Origin: JBFGCM01 sp041581135
GTDB lineage: Bacteria; Actinomycetota; Acidimicrobiia; Spongiisociales; UBA5794
Length of the DNA stretch: 32,850 bases
Assembly (NCBI GenBank): GCA_041581135.1
Contig: JBFGCM010000036.1
Location: forward strand, 1 to 32,850
Direction of reading: 5' to 3'
This document shows, piece by piece, positions 1 to 8,389 of this stretch. How positions within the stretch are numbered: the stretch's first letter is position 1; each line of letters starts with the position of its first letter. Position numbers and translations under genes: made by a program. The notes under the pieces were generated by a model. The model did not search any database. It was not told the origin of the DNA and saw only the letters and a program-made list of their open reading frames with translations.

Positions 1-441
<441 letters not shown>

Positions 442-501
442 GTTGAATACTTGGTACTTCGTGCTCGCTATGGAGTGCTTGGGGTGACCAGCACTGACAG
501 A
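442..501 (+). other. 23S-5S spacer with processing-type hairpin
   Basis: This is the short spacer between 23S and 5S rRNA. It contains an inverted repeat AGTGCT (474-479) / AGCACT (490-495) that could fold in the precursor transcript, as processing stems often do. There is no tRNA in the spacer. The role in maturation is inferred from position only. Confidence 0.4.
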
Positions 502-502
502 G

Positions 503-620
<118 letters not shown>

Positions 621-630
621 ACAACGTAGG

Positions 631-665
631 ATCGAGGCCGTCCGCACATCGCGGGCGGCCTCGAT
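631..665 (+). terminator. rRNA operon terminator hairpin
   Basis: A 15-base inverted repeat (631-645 with 651-665, one G-T pair, loop ACATC) lies about ten bases after the 5S gene. It has no good T tract afterwards, but position and stem strength fit transcript termination of the rRNA operon. Confidence 0.75.
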
Positions 666-695
666 CGCGTCCCGAACCGACCGGAGGAGACATCG

Positions 696-1535
696 GTGAG
701 CAACGGCAAGCACAAGCCGAAGAAGGGCCAAGGCCGGCCGCCGCCGGCCAAACGACGGTCCGGTGGCAAGCCTGCCGGTGGCGGCGCCAAGCGCTCGTCC
801 GGGGCGCGACGCGACACCGCCGGCCGTGATGACGACAAGCGCACCACCAAGGCCAAGCCACGACGCCGAGATTTGCGGGGCGCGGCGGCGGAGCTGCCCA
901 ACTGGTTGATAGACGAGGTGGCGCGCACCACACCCAAGACCAAGGTGGCCGATGCACTCGAGGCGTTCGGCGAGGCGAGCGCCGCCTACACGTCGGGCCG
1001 GTACAAGACGGCCCTCCGGCGCGCCCAAACCGCCAAGGAGCTCGCCCCGCGTAGCCCGTCGGTGCGCGAGGTGCTGGGACTTGCCGCGTACCGCAGCGGC
1101 GACTACCGGTTGGCGCTGACAGAGCTGCGCGCCAGTCGTCGCATGACCGGCGACACGACCCACATGCCGGTGGAGATGGACGCGCTCCGGGCACTTGGAC
1201 GCCGCGACGACGTGGCCACCGTCTATGACCAGCTCCGACAGCTGGGGGGACGGCCGACGACATTGAAGGAGGCCAAGGTGGTGTACGCGTCGCATCTGCT
1301 CGACGAGGGCAACCCGGCGGCGGCATGGAAGCTCACCAAGCCCGGCAGGCTCGGCGCCGATGCCTACGAGGCCGATCATCGGGTCTGGTACGTGGCCGCT
1401 CGGGCCGCAGCAGCCCTGGGAGACCGGGAAACGGCGGCCAAGATCCGGGACGCCATCCTCACCGCCGATCCTTCGTTCCCCGGCATCGACGAGCTCGATT
1501 CCGAGATCGCGAAATCGGTCACTACGAAGGAATAG
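696..1535 (+). CDS. TPR-repeat protein with basic N-terminal tail
   Basis: A 279-residue cytoplasmic protein starting at GTG, preceded by CGGAGGAG six bases upstream. The first ~58 residues are a low-complexity Lys/Arg/Gly/Pro tail that looks disordered and could bind nucleic acid. The rest is helical with tetratricopeptide-like pairs: around residues 89-120 (YTSGRYKTALRRAQTAKEL), 121-150 (GLAAYRSGDYRLALTELRAS) and later degenerate copies ending in PSFPGIDELD. There is no signal peptide or enzymatic motif. TPRs normally mediate protein-protein contacts, but the partner is unknown. It follows the rRNA terminator directly, so it probably has its own weak promoter or depends on read-through. The TPR assignment is fairly sure; the role is unknown. 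Confidence 0.75.
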   Translation: MSNGKHKPKKGQGRPPPAKRRSGGKPAGGGAKRSSGARRDTAGRDDDKRTTKAKPRRRDLRGAAAELPNWLIDEVARTTPKTKVADALEAFGEASAAYTSGRYKTALRRAQTAKELAPRSPSVREVLGLAAYRSGDYRLALTELRASRRMTGDTTHMPVEMDALRALGRRDDVATVYDQLRQLGGRPTTLKEAKVVYASHLLDEGNPAAAWKLTKPGRLGADAYEADHRVWYVAARAAAALGDRETAAKIRDAILTADPSFPGIDELDSEIAKSVTTKE

Positions 1536-1541
1536 GGCCGA

Positions 1542-1547
1542 TACACT
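1542..1547 (+). promoter_or_regulatory. -10 hexamer TACACT, leaderless start
   Basis: TACACT ends six bases before the ATG at 1554. This spacing places the transcription start at or next to the start codon, so the mRNA would be leaderless. No Shine-Dalgarno sequence competes. Confidence 0.55.
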
Positions 1548-1553
1548 GGAAGT

Positions 1554-2303
1554 ATGGGACCGGTGTTCGGGCCACTCGTGGGGACGATGGCACTCGTGCT
1601 GTCGGTGACCATCGTGCAGCCCACTCCCGACCCGCTCGCCGTCGAGGAGCCCCTCCGCGCCCCCCTGGCCGTCGGCGACACCGGCCCTGAAGTTCGCGAG
1701 CTCAACGAGCGCCTCGCCGCCCTCGGCTTCCGCCCCTCGACCGGGGACGAGTTCACGTGGCGCACCAGGCACGCCGTCAATGCCTTCGAGAAGCACCATC
1801 ATCTCGATCGTGACGGTGTGTGGCAGCCATGGCACTGGCCGCTGCTGGACGAGAGGATCGTGATGCCGTACCGACCGGAAGCCGACCGTGTCGAGATCGA
1901 TCTGGGCAAACAAGTGCTCTACGTGGTGAACGACCACGTGGTCACGACGGTGGTGGCGATCAGCTCCGGGAATGGCGAGCTCTACACCAATGCCTACGGT
2001 TCGGTCGTACGGGCTCGCACACCGGAGGGCCATTTCGCCTTCCAGCGCCACATCAATGGCGTGCGCGTCTCGTACCTGGGGACGCTGTACCGGCCGTACT
2101 ATTTCCGTGGCGGCTACGCCATTCACGGCTCATCGAGCGTCCCGAACTACCCGGCGTCACACGGCTGTGTCAGAGTCACCAACTCGGACATGGACTTCCT
2201 GGTCGGCGTGTTCGACATAGGGATGCCTGTGCTCGTCTACGGTCGAGCCACGGCGCGGCCAAGCATCGAACCGGCTCCGCTACCGCAGCCGGTGAGCCTC
2301 TAG
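1554..2303 (+). CDS. L,D-transpeptidase with peptidoglycan-binding domain
   Basis: A 249-residue exported protein. Residues 1-25 form a hydrophobic signal-like segment. Residues ~40-95 resemble the PG_binding_1 fold (VGDTGPEVRELNERLAALGF, then a Trp-rich turn). Residues ~110-230 form the YkuD catalytic domain, with the signature HGSSSVPNYPASHGCVR, including H203-G204 and nucleophile C205. Enzymes of this family form 3-3 cross-links in peptidoglycan or attach proteins to it, using a Cys nucleophile outside the membrane. The start is fixed by a -10 hexamer six bases upstream. The gene stands alone between the TPR gene and a convergent hydrolase. The family is certain; the exact wall substrate is not. 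Confidence 0.92.
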   Translation: MGPVFGPLVGTMALVLSVTIVQPTPDPLAVEEPLRAPLAVGDTGPEVRELNERLAALGFRPSTGDEFTWRTRHAVNAFEKHHHLDRDGVWQPWHWPLLDERIVMPYRPEADRVEIDLGKQVLYVVNDHVVTTVVAISSGNGELYTNAYGSVVRARTPEGHFAFQRHINGVRVSYLGTLYRPYYFRGGYAIHGSSSVPNYPASHGCVRVTNSDMDFLVGVFDIGMPVLVYGRATARPSIEPAPLPQPVSL

Positions 2304-2310
2304 CCGCGCC

Positions 2311-3216
2311 TCAGGTCGCGTCGCGCAGACGCAACCAGCGCTGGATGCCACTCAGCTGCATGGGCCAGAAGGTGTTCTTGTCGTAGATGGCGATCACATC
2401 GGGAGCAACGCCCTCTTGTTCGTAGCCCGCCAGCGCCCACTCGCGCAACTGCTCCCACGACGCATCCTGCGGCAAACCCTCCACGAACCGGACCCACTCC
2501 ACCAGGCGCCGCTCAGCGTCGACGAGCCGCGCCTGGGGTTCGTAGTCGGGTCCGAAGTGGGCGAAGCCCAGGAACGCCGGCTCCCGGCCCGCCATACGAT
2601 GTAGCTGTTCGATGAGCAGCGGCGGATCGAGATCGGGCGGTGGAGTGGCCGGCTGAACGAAGTGCCCGTGGGGAAACGCCAACCCCACCGAATCACCGAC
2701 GTACATCCCACCCGTATCGTCGTCGTGGAACACGACATGGTGCTGGGCGTGCCCAGGGGTGTACATGACATCGAGGTGCCTCCCGCCTCCAAGCGAGATC
2801 TGATCGCCCTCCTCGAGGACGAGCAGCCGCTCGGCCGGGATGGGGCGCATCGGCCCCCACATGGAAGCCATGCCGTCCTCGCCGTAGATGCGGGTGGCCG
2901 AGCGGATCAGCCGCTCGGGCTCCTCCATGTGCCGTGCGCCTCGGGCGTGCACGCCGACCCGGGCGTTTGGGAACCGCTCGGCGAGATGCCCGGCGCCGCC
3001 GGCGTGATCGAGATGGATGTGGGTGACGACGATGGTGGCGACGTCGTCCACCCCGAGGTCGTCCAGTGCGTCCAGCAAGTAGTGCAGCGACCGCGACGGG
3101 CCGCATTCGACGAGCACCCGCTCGGGACCGTCATAGAGGTAGCACGCCAGCCGTTCGACGTCGTCGAACATCATGGCGTCGATCATGTAGAGCTTGTCGG
3201 CGATCTCGGTGATCAT
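2311..3216 (-). CDS. MBL-fold metallo-hydrolase
   Basis: A 301-residue protein of the metallo-beta-lactamase superfamily. The zinc motif THIHLDHAGG gives H66, H68, D70 and H71; further ligands are H156 in TPGHAQHH and D175 in YVGDS, with a late His in GFAHFGPD. The arrangement is closest to glyoxalase-II-like and related hydrolases, with a ~90-residue helical C-terminal extension. There is no signal peptide, so it is cytoplasmic. The substrate cannot be told: thioesters, lactones and phosphodiesters are all used in this superfamily. The gene is divergent from the SSB-like gene and starts at an ATG with a -10 hexamer six bases upstream. Confidence 0.88.
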   Translation of the reverse strand: MITEIADKLYMIDAMMFDDVERLACYLYDGPERVLVECGPSRSLHYLLDALDDLGVDDVATIVVTHIHLDHAGGAGHLAERFPNARVGVHARGARHMEEPERLIRSATRIYGEDGMASMWGPMRPIPAERLLVLEEGDQISLGGGRHLDVMYTPGHAQHHVVFHDDDTGGMYVGDSVGLAFPHGHFVQPATPPPDLDPPLLIEQLHRMAGREPAFLGFAHFGPDYEPQARLVDAERRLVEWVRFVEGLPQDASWEQLREWALAGYEQEGVAPDVIAIYDKNTFWPMQLSGIQRWLRLRDAT

Positions 3217-3222
3217 CGGCGC

Positions 3223-3228
3223 ATGCTA
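3223..3228 (-). promoter_or_regulatory. -10 hexamer TAGCAT (minus strand), leaderless start
   Basis: Read on the minus strand, TAGCAT is followed by six bases and then the ATG of the MBL hydrolase (3216). The same geometry is seen at several other genes in this window. Confidence 0.5.
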
Positions 3229-3303
3229 CGCCCGCTTTGTGTCGCAGCCCTGCCCTACGTTCGAGAACCCGCCTTCCCCGCGAGTGTGGGGAGTGTGGTG
3301 GAC

Positions 3304-3657
3304 ATGGACCTCAACATCGTTGTCTTGTGCGGGCGGCTCGCCGCCCCGCCGGAGATCCGGGTGTTCGACAGCGGAATCAGCCTGGTCCGGTACCTGGTCT
3401 CGGTTCGTTCCGAGGAACCGAGGCGCCGAGTGGACCTCGTGCCGGTCACCATGTGGGACCCGCCAGACGACATCACCGAACTCCACCCGGTACCCGGCCA
3501 GCGGCTCTGGTTCGCCGGCTCTGTCCAACGCCGGTTCTGGACAGCCGAAGACGGCCGGCGCAGCCGCATCGAGGTCATCGCCACCCATGTGCAGGTGAAC
3601 GATGGAGGAGAGCCCGTCGGCTTCGTCTCCGAACGGGACCAGAGCACAGCTCACTAG
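3304..3657 (+). CDS. SSB-like single-stranded-DNA-binding OB-fold protein
   Basis: A 117-residue protein that matches the N-terminal OB fold of single-strand-binding proteins: an opening MDLNIVVLCGRLAAPPEIR, then LVRYLVSV, VPVTMW and a closing strand with FAGSVQRRFW. It lacks the acidic C-terminal tip (DDIPF type) by which housekeeping SSB recruits partners, and has no long Gly-rich tail. It is therefore probably an accessory SSB-like protein and not the replicative one. GGGGAG at 3288-3293 precedes ATG 3304 by ten bases; GTG at 3298 or 3295 is an alternative start. The stop is 12 bases before the next gene, so the two may be cotranscribed. Actual DNA binding is inferred. Confidence 0.75.
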   Translation: MDLNIVVLCGRLAAPPEIRVFDSGISLVRYLVSVRSEEPRRRVDLVPVTMWDPPDDITELHPVPGQRLWFAGSVQRRFWTAEDGRRSRIEVIATHVQVNDGGEPVGFVSERDQSTAH

Positions 3658-3669
3658 CCTCCTGCCGCA

Positions 3670-5202
3670 ATGTCACGAGTGTCGATCGCCGCTGGATCCC
3701 AGACTGCCGCTGATGCCGGTGCCGCCGTCGCCGAAGCCGGCGGCAATGCCGTCGATGCCGCGGTCGCCTCGTGCATGGCCTCCATGTGCATCGACCCCGG
3801 CATCATCGCTCCCGGGGCCGGCGGCTTCGTTTCGATCTGGCCCGCCGACGGCGATCCCGTGGTGATCGACGGATATTCGGTGATGCCCGGCCTCGGAGCC
3901 TCGCCGGCGCGGTTCGGCGACGGCGGCATCGAGATCACGATGGCGTACGGGGGCGGCATCACCACCATCGTAGGACCGGGTTCGGTGGCGGTGCCCGGGG
4001 CGATCGCCGCGCTCGGAGCCGCCTCGTCCCGCTACGGAGTACTGCCGTGGCGAGAGCTGATCGCGCCGGCCATCGACGCCGTCCGTGATGGGTTTCCGCT
4101 GTCGCCGCCGGCCGCCGAGTACATGTCGTACGCGCACAAGCTGGTGTTCGGCTGGCAACACGAGTCCCACCGGGTGCTCCATCACGAGGACGGCCGCCAC
4201 CTCGCCGCCGGCGAGACGGTCCGGGTGCCGGACTTGGTGAGGAGCCTGCAGACCCTCGCGTCCGAAGGGCCCGAATCGCTGTACACCGGCACGCTGGCTG
4301 CTGCCGTCGTGGCGGCGATGGAGGAGGCGGGCGGGCTCATCACCGCTGACGACCTCGCCGCCTACGAACCGGTCGTGCGCAGGCCTGTCCGGGTGAAGCT
4401 GGGGGAGTGGGACATCGCCACCAACGCGCCGCCGGCTGTCGGCGGTACGGTCCTGGCGGCGATGCTCGCCCTCGCTGAGCTCGACCCGATCCACATCTGG
4501 GATGCTGAGGCCGTGGCCAGGATGGCCGACATCCAGCGCATCGTGACCCAGCACCGTCGCAGCACGCTGGACCTCGCCGATGACCGCACGCGTGCCGCAG
4601 AGCGCCTGCTGGCGTTGGCCCGCGCCGGAGACCTGGCCGCCATCGGGTCGCCTTCCACCACGCACACGTCCACGGTCGACACCGATGGTCTGGCATGCGC
4701 CATCACGGCCTCAGCCGGATACGGCTCTGGCATGATCATCCCCGGCACAGGCATGTGGATGAACAACTCGCTCGGTGAGGTCGAGCTCAACCCGCACGGT
4801 TTCCACTCCCTGACACCCGGGACACGCCTCGTCTCCAACATGGCGCCGACTGTGGCCCGATCCATCCACGGCGCCACCATGGCCATCGGCACGCCGGGCG
4901 CTGACCGCATCACCACGGCTCTGTCAACCGTGTTCATCAACTTTGCTCAGCTGGGCCTCGCCCTCCACGAGGCCATCGCACACCCGCGGATGCACAGCGA
5001 GCTGTTCAACGGCGAGCCCACGCTGGCCTACGAGCCCGGCATCGACGTGCAGCTCGTTGCAGGCATGGTGAAACGCCGCTTTCCCGATCTGTCGATGTAC
5101 TTCGGTGGAGTGCAAGCCGCGTTGCACGACCCGGCCGGCGGGCTGTACGAGGCAGCCGATCCTCGCCGTCGCGGAGGCACCGCGCGGGGAGGGGACGCCT
5201 GA
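3670..5202 (+). CDS. Gamma-glutamyltransferase family protein (Ntn hydrolase)
   Basis: A 510-residue homologue of gamma-glutamyltranspeptidase. The N-terminus has the typical AADAGAAVAEAGGNAVDAAVA stretch (split here only by family variation) and GAGGFV. The autoprocessing and nucleophile motif STTHTSTVDTDG has the expected catalytic Thr at residue 330. MNNSLGEVELN, SNMAPTVA and the C-terminal GLYEAADPRRRGGTARG complete the small subunit. There is no signal peptide, so it is probably cytoplasmic, unlike secreted GGTs. Such homologues cleave gamma-glutamyl amides or related substrates, sometimes as cephalosporin-acylase-like enzymes, so the substrate is open. Its stop is convergent with the SCO1664-family gene. 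Confidence 0.88.
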   Translation: MSRVSIAAGSQTAADAGAAVAEAGGNAVDAAVASCMASMCIDPGIIAPGAGGFVSIWPADGDPVVIDGYSVMPGLGASPARFGDGGIEITMAYGGGITTIVGPGSVAVPGAIAALGAASSRYGVLPWRELIAPAIDAVRDGFPLSPPAAEYMSYAHKLVFGWQHESHRVLHHEDGRHLAAGETVRVPDLVRSLQTLASEGPESLYTGTLAAAVVAAMEEAGGLITADDLAAYEPVVRRPVRVKLGEWDIATNAPPAVGGTVLAAMLALAELDPIHIWDAEAVARMADIQRIVTQHRRSTLDLADDRTRAAERLLALARAGDLAAIGSPSTTHTSTVDTDGLACAITASAGYGSGMIIPGTGMWMNNSLGEVELNPHGFHSLTPGTRLVSNMAPTVARSIHGATMAIGTPGADRITTALSTVFINFAQLGLALHEAIAHPRMHSELFNGEPTLAYEPGIDVQLVAGMVKRRFPDLSMYFGGVQAALHDPAGGLYEAADPRRRGGTARGGDA

Positions 5203-5211
5203 ACCGCAAGC

Positions 5212-5934
5212 TCAGTACGGCGGCCAGGGGATTGCCGGGCGGTCCACGGGTGGGTGCGGATGCGAACCACTGGCGAGCAGCTCGACCGTACGAGCTCGCA
5301 GCGCGTCGCATGAGGCGCCGTCGAGCAGATCCACGACGTCGTCGCCCAGCGGCCCCTCGAGCGCGCTGAGGAGGCGTCGCACGCCGGCCATACAATCAAC
5401 CGGGATCTTCTTGCCTGCGAAGGACCACAGCACCGTGCGCAGCTTGTCATCGACGTGGAAGTTGAGGCCGTGGTCCACCCCGAACCACCATCCGTCGGTG
5501 GACCGCAACACGTGGCCTGCCTTGCGGTCTGCGTTGTTGCACACGACGTCGAGGGTGGCGAGGGGCCACAGCTCGGGATCGGCACGATTGATGAGCGGCA
5601 CCGGATCCGCCGACTCGTCGATGTCGATGAAACGCTGCACCGCGCCCGGCCCGAAAGGACCATCACCCATCGCCGTCTCGGGAACGACGCCAAACCCCAT
5701 GGCCTCCGACACCTGGTAGGTGATCACTTCGCGCGCCGCCAGAGTCTCGCTGGGGAAGTCCCACAACGGCCGTTCACCGGCGGCCGGTTTGTAGACCACC
5801 AGCACATCGTCGGCCAGGCGGCCGAGCAGCGTGGCGTTGGACGCAGCCACGAACTGCCCCACGATCTCGACCACGCGGGGCTCCCACTCCGTCAGGGTCG
5901 GTGCCCCCTCAGGTTTCCGTTGTGGGTCGGACAC
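5212..5934 (-). CDS. SCO1664-family protein (PI3/PI4-kinase-like fold)
   Basis: A 240-residue protein of the SCO1664 family. Conserved blocks are VVYKPAAGERPLWDFP near residue 47, a helix with AAREVITYQVSEAMGFG, then DVVCNNADRKAGHVL and FGVDHGLNFH, which resemble the catalytic and metal-binding loops of phosphoinositide-kinase-like folds. The activity is unknown. It is the last gene of a minus-strand trio and overlaps the DUF3090 gene by 43 bases, so translation is coupled. The same order (histidine phosphatase, DUF3090, this family) is known from M. tuberculosis Rv2135c-Rv2133c, near mshC. No mshC is seen here. Confidence 0.88.
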   Translation of the reverse strand: MSDPQRKPEGAPTLTEWEPRVVEIVGQFVAASNATLLGRLADDVLVVYKPAAGERPLWDFPSETLAAREVITYQVSEAMGFGVVPETAMGDGPFGPGAVQRFIDIDESADPVPLINRADPELWPLATLDVVCNNADRKAGHVLRSTDGWWFGVDHGLNFHVDDKLRTVLWSFAGKKIPVDCMAGVRRLLSALEGPLGDDVVDLLDGASCDALRARTVELLASGSHPHPPVDRPAIPWPPY

Positions 5935-6380
5935 GGGTGGCCGTCCGGGTCCATGGCGAGCCCGCAGCGCGGGCAGATGGCGCGGCCCGCCGACACCGCC
6001 TCGGCCCCCTCTCGTGCCATGGCGTCCATCTGGGCGGGTGCCGCCTCAAACGCCACGGCTCCTTCCCCCTCGAGCTCACGCAGGACGATGGTGAACAGGC
6101 CGGAGTCCTCTTCGTAGCTGAGGTAGATGTCGCCCACCCGGAAGGTGACCTCATCGGGATCCTCCAACACCGCGGTCAGGGTGGTGCTCGCGGCTTGGAA
6201 GCCGTGCTCTTCGAGCAGCTCGTTGATGCGCAGCGCCAGGGCGGCGACCTGGCCCTTCTCGAGCACGAACCACTCTTGTCCGGCGTCGTGATTCACCTGG
6301 ATGAGGAAAGTTCGCGACCCTGGCTCGCCGACGGCGCCGGCGATGACGATCGATGCCACGCCGAGCTCTCTCATCGCCAT
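5892..6380 (-). CDS. DUF3090 family protein with C-terminal zinc-ribbon-like motif
   Basis: A 162-residue protein of the actinobacterial DUF3090 family, homologous by order and sequence to Rv2134c. The N-terminal part is a beta-rich domain (SRTFLIQVNHDAGQEWFVLEK) with QVAALALRINELLEE. The C-terminus carries ICPRCGLAMDPDGHPCP, whose CxxC and later Cys could form a zinc site. The start at ATG 6380 gives a 10-base overlap with the upstream phosphatase; the reading frame stays open much further upstream, but that extension lies inside the phosphatase gene and is not coding. The function is unknown. The tight overlap with both neighbours suggests the three products act together. Confidence 0.88.
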   Translation of the reverse strand: MAMRELGVASIVIAGAVGEPGSRTFLIQVNHDAGQEWFVLEKGQVAALALRINELLEEHGFQAASTTLTAVLEDPDEVTFRVGDIYLSYEEDSGLFTIVLRELEGEGAVAFEAAPAQMDAMAREGAEAVSAGRAICPRCGLAMDPDGHPCPTHNGNLRGHRP

Positions 6381-6979
6381 CTCTCCAGGTCGGCGACGTG
6401 ATTCACGACCGGCACTCTGGGCCATCCGTCGCGCGGAAGGTCGATCACCGACACGCTGGCCGGTAGCACGTCGAGCCGCTGGAACAGATCGAGCGGCGAG
6501 CCCAGGTAGTGAGCCAACACGGCCCGGATGATGTCGGCGTGGGTGACCACTCCGACGGTTTGATTGCGGTGCGAGTCGGCCAGGTCCTCGCACGCCGCCA
6601 CCGCCCGAGACTGCATCTCGCCGAGCGATTCCCCGCGCGGGAAGCGGAATCGACTGGGGGCGACGAAGAGCCCCCGCCAGGCCTTCAGCTTGTACAGCTG
6701 CTTCAACTTGCGCCCGGTCCAGTCGCCGTAGTCGACCTCGATGAAGCCTCGATTCACTCGGGGCTTCAGGCCCCACGCCCGCCCGATGGGCGTTGCGGTC
6801 TCTCGGCAACGCTCGATCGGCGAGCTGTACAGCGCGTGCCCCTTGAGAGCAGACAGTCGATCGGCGAGGTGTTGGGCCATCTCCCGTCCCGCCTCCCCCA
6901 GACTCACCCCTGGGGCCCGGCCGGTGAGGATCGTCCCGGTTTCGGGCGTGGGTGCGTGTCGGATGAGCAGCAGCCGCAT
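6371..6979 (-). CDS. Histidine phosphatase family protein (phosphoglycerate-mutase-like)
   Basis: A 202-residue cytoplasmic enzyme of the histidine phosphatase superfamily. The RHA motif at residues 7-9 supplies the phospho-accepting H8 (usual motif RHG). A later SSPIERCRETA segment supplies the arginine, and VTHADIIRAVLAHYL the second catalytic His. It corresponds to Rv2135c/MSMEG_4193-type proteins, whose substrate is not settled. It is the first gene of the three-gene minus-strand operon. The start is supported by a -10 hexamer six bases upstream, and it is divergent from the DUF2087 gene with only 40 bases between start codons. Confidence 0.9.
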   Translation of the reverse strand: MRLLLIRHAPTPETGTILTGRAPGVSLGEAGREMAQHLADRLSALKGHALYSSPIERCRETATPIGRAWGLKPRVNRGFIEVDYGDWTGRKLKQLYKLKAWRGLFVAPSRFRFPRGESLGEMQSRAVAACEDLADSHRNQTVGVVTHADIIRAVLAHYLGSPLDLFQRLDVLPASVSVIDLPRDGWPRVPVVNHVADLERWR

Positions 6980-6985
6980 GCGCGC

Positions 6986-6991
6986 AGCCTA
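6986..6991 (-). promoter_or_regulatory. -10 hexamer TAGGCT (minus strand), leaderless start
   Basis: On the minus strand TAGGCT is followed by GCGCGC and then ATG at 6979, giving a leaderless start for the phosphatase operon. It lies back to back with the promoter at 7008. Confidence 0.55.
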
Positions 6992-7007
6992 CCTCCGGGG
7001 CGCCACC

Positions 7008-7013
7008 TACCAT
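7008..7013 (+). promoter_or_regulatory. -10 hexamer TACCAT, leaderless start
   Basis: TACCAT ends six bases before GTG 7020. The 40-base divergent region carries both -10 elements and no Shine-Dalgarno sequence, so both transcripts are likely leaderless. Confidence 0.55.
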
Positions 7014-7019
7014 CGGTGC

Positions 7020-7586
7020 GTGGCTTCCATCGATCAGTTCCTCCGCTTGGTGCTCGACCCAGTGCGGCTCGCCGTCATCGGGCAGGCTGCATTGGGGCCC
7101 GTCGACGTCGACGAGATCAGCGCCCGGCTTGCCGTACCGCGCCGCGAGGTGCTGGAAGCGATGGGCAGGTTGCGGGCGGCTCGACTCCTCTCCGACCACG
7201 GACTCGACCGGGAGGTGCTGACCGACATCGCGGCGTCGTTGCCGCGGGACGTGCCGGCCGACCCCGAACTGGTCGGCGAGCAATGGAATCCCGATGAGGC
7301 CGAGATCCTGAGCCGGTTCTTCTCCGGCACGAGGTTGAGCTCGATCCCCACCCAGCGAGCCAAGCGCTTGATCGTGTTGGAGCGTCTCGCCCAGGAGTTC
7401 GATCCCGGGGTGCGCTACCCCGAGAAGCAGGTGAACTTCATGCTGCAGCTCTTCCACGCCGACTACGCGGCGCTGCGTCGCTACCTGGTGGACGAGGGCC
7501 TGCTGACCCGGGCCGACGGCGTCTACTGGAGGACCGGCGGGCGGTTCGATCCCGCCCCCGACGACGTCATCGAGCGAGACGCCTGA
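7020..7586 (+). CDS. DUF2087 / ArsR-like HTH transcriptional regulator
   Basis: A 188-residue protein with two parts. Residues ~1-65 look like a winged helix-turn-helix (LDPVRLAVIGQAALGPVDVD, then ISARLAVPRREVLEAMGRL). Residues ~95-180 match DUF2087, with FFSGTRLSSIPTQRAKRL, EKQVNFMLQLF and YLVDEGLLTR followed by YWR. Proteins of this architecture are thought to be DNA-binding regulators; the ligand is unknown. The start at GTG 7020 follows from the leaderless promoter; the frame stays open upstream but is antisense to the phosphatase gene. The SURF1 gene follows after 17 bases, so the two may be cotranscribed. Confidence 0.85.
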   Translation: MASIDQFLRLVLDPVRLAVIGQAALGPVDVDEISARLAVPRREVLEAMGRLRAARLLSDHGLDREVLTDIAASLPRDVPADPELVGEQWNPDEAEILSRFFSGTRLSSIPTQRAKRLIVLERLAQEFDPGVRYPEKQVNFMLQLFHADYAALRRYLVDEGLLTRADGVYWRTGGRFDPAPDDVIERDA

Positions 7587-7603
7587 GAGAGCCGAGATCG
7601 TCG

Positions 7604-8389
7604 ATGAGTTCTTACGCCTTCCTGCGCCGTCCCATCTGGATCGTCGGTGTGGTCATCGCGGTCGGGACCGTGGTGCTCTTCGTCGCCCTCGGGTTCTGGC
7701 AGCTCAACCGACTCGAGGAGCGGCGTGCGCTCAATGCGATCACCGAGGCACGCCAAGAAGTACCGCCGGTGTCCCTCGCGGCGCTCCTCGCCGTCGACGG
7801 CGACGAGGTGGAGTATCGCCGCGCCGAGCTGACCGGGACGTACCTGGTGGACGAGGAGATCATCCTGCAGGCGCGATCGTTTCGGGGGCTCTCGGGCCAC
7901 CACGTCCTCACTCCTCTCCTCACCGACTCAGGCTCCATCGTGATCGTCGACCGCGGCTGGGTGGACGTGGATGTGGTCGGACCACCGGTCGTCGGCGCCG
8001 AGCCTCCGGCCGGCCCGGTTGCGGTCTCGGGCTACGTGCTCGGCACCGAAACCCGCGGTGCGCTGGGACCGGTCGACCCGCCGACGGGTGAATTGGACCG
8101 CATTTCCCGCGTCGACATCGAACGGCTTCGACCTCAGCTGTCGGAGCCTCTCGCCCCGTTCTACGTGCGCCTCGAGGCCCAGAGCCCTGGTCAGCAGACG
8201 CCCATCCCCGTGCCACTGGAGCCGCTCGACGAAGGTCCGCACCTGGGGTACGCGGTCCAGTGGTGGTTGTTTGCGTCGGTCATCGCCATCGGCTTTCCTG
8301 TGCTCCTCTACCGCACGGCCCGGCGGGGCGAGCCGCCTTCCGAACCGGTTGAGCACACCCCATCCGATGCCGAAAAGGCCGAGGTATGA
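7604..8389 (+). CDS. SURF1 family cytochrome oxidase assembly protein
   Basis: A 261-residue membrane protein of the SURF1 family, which helps insert heme a into the aa3-type cytochrome c oxidase. A transmembrane helix at residues ~11-33 ends in LGFWQLNRLEERRALN, the family's hallmark. A periplasmic-side domain follows, with YLVDEEIILQARSF and VDRGWV, and a second helix near 218-240 begins LGYAVQWWLFA. The C-terminal tail is charged. It implies an aerobic host with a heme-copper oxidase. Its stop overlaps the start of the thioredoxin-like gene in ATGA, so the two are translationally coupled and may act together in redox or metal delivery to the oxidase; that link is inference. Confidence 0.92.
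   Translation: MSSYAFLRRPIWIVGVVIAVGTVVLFVALGFWQLNRLEERRALNAITEARQEVPPVSLAALLAVDGDEVEYRRAELTGTYLVDEEIILQARSFRGLSGHHVLTPLLTDSGSIVIVDRGWVDVDVVGPPVVGAEPPAGPVAVSGYVLGTETRGALGPVDPPTGELDRISRVDIERLRPQLSEPLAPFYVRLEAQSPGQQTPIPVPLEPLDEGPHLGYAVQWWLFASVIAIGFPVLLYRTARRGEPPSEPVEHTPSDAEKAEV

Noticed and set aside
6381..7457. Long N-terminal extension of the DUF3090 frame
   Set aside because: It lies inside the phosphatase gene in another frame and over the divergent regulator; the family starts at 6380.
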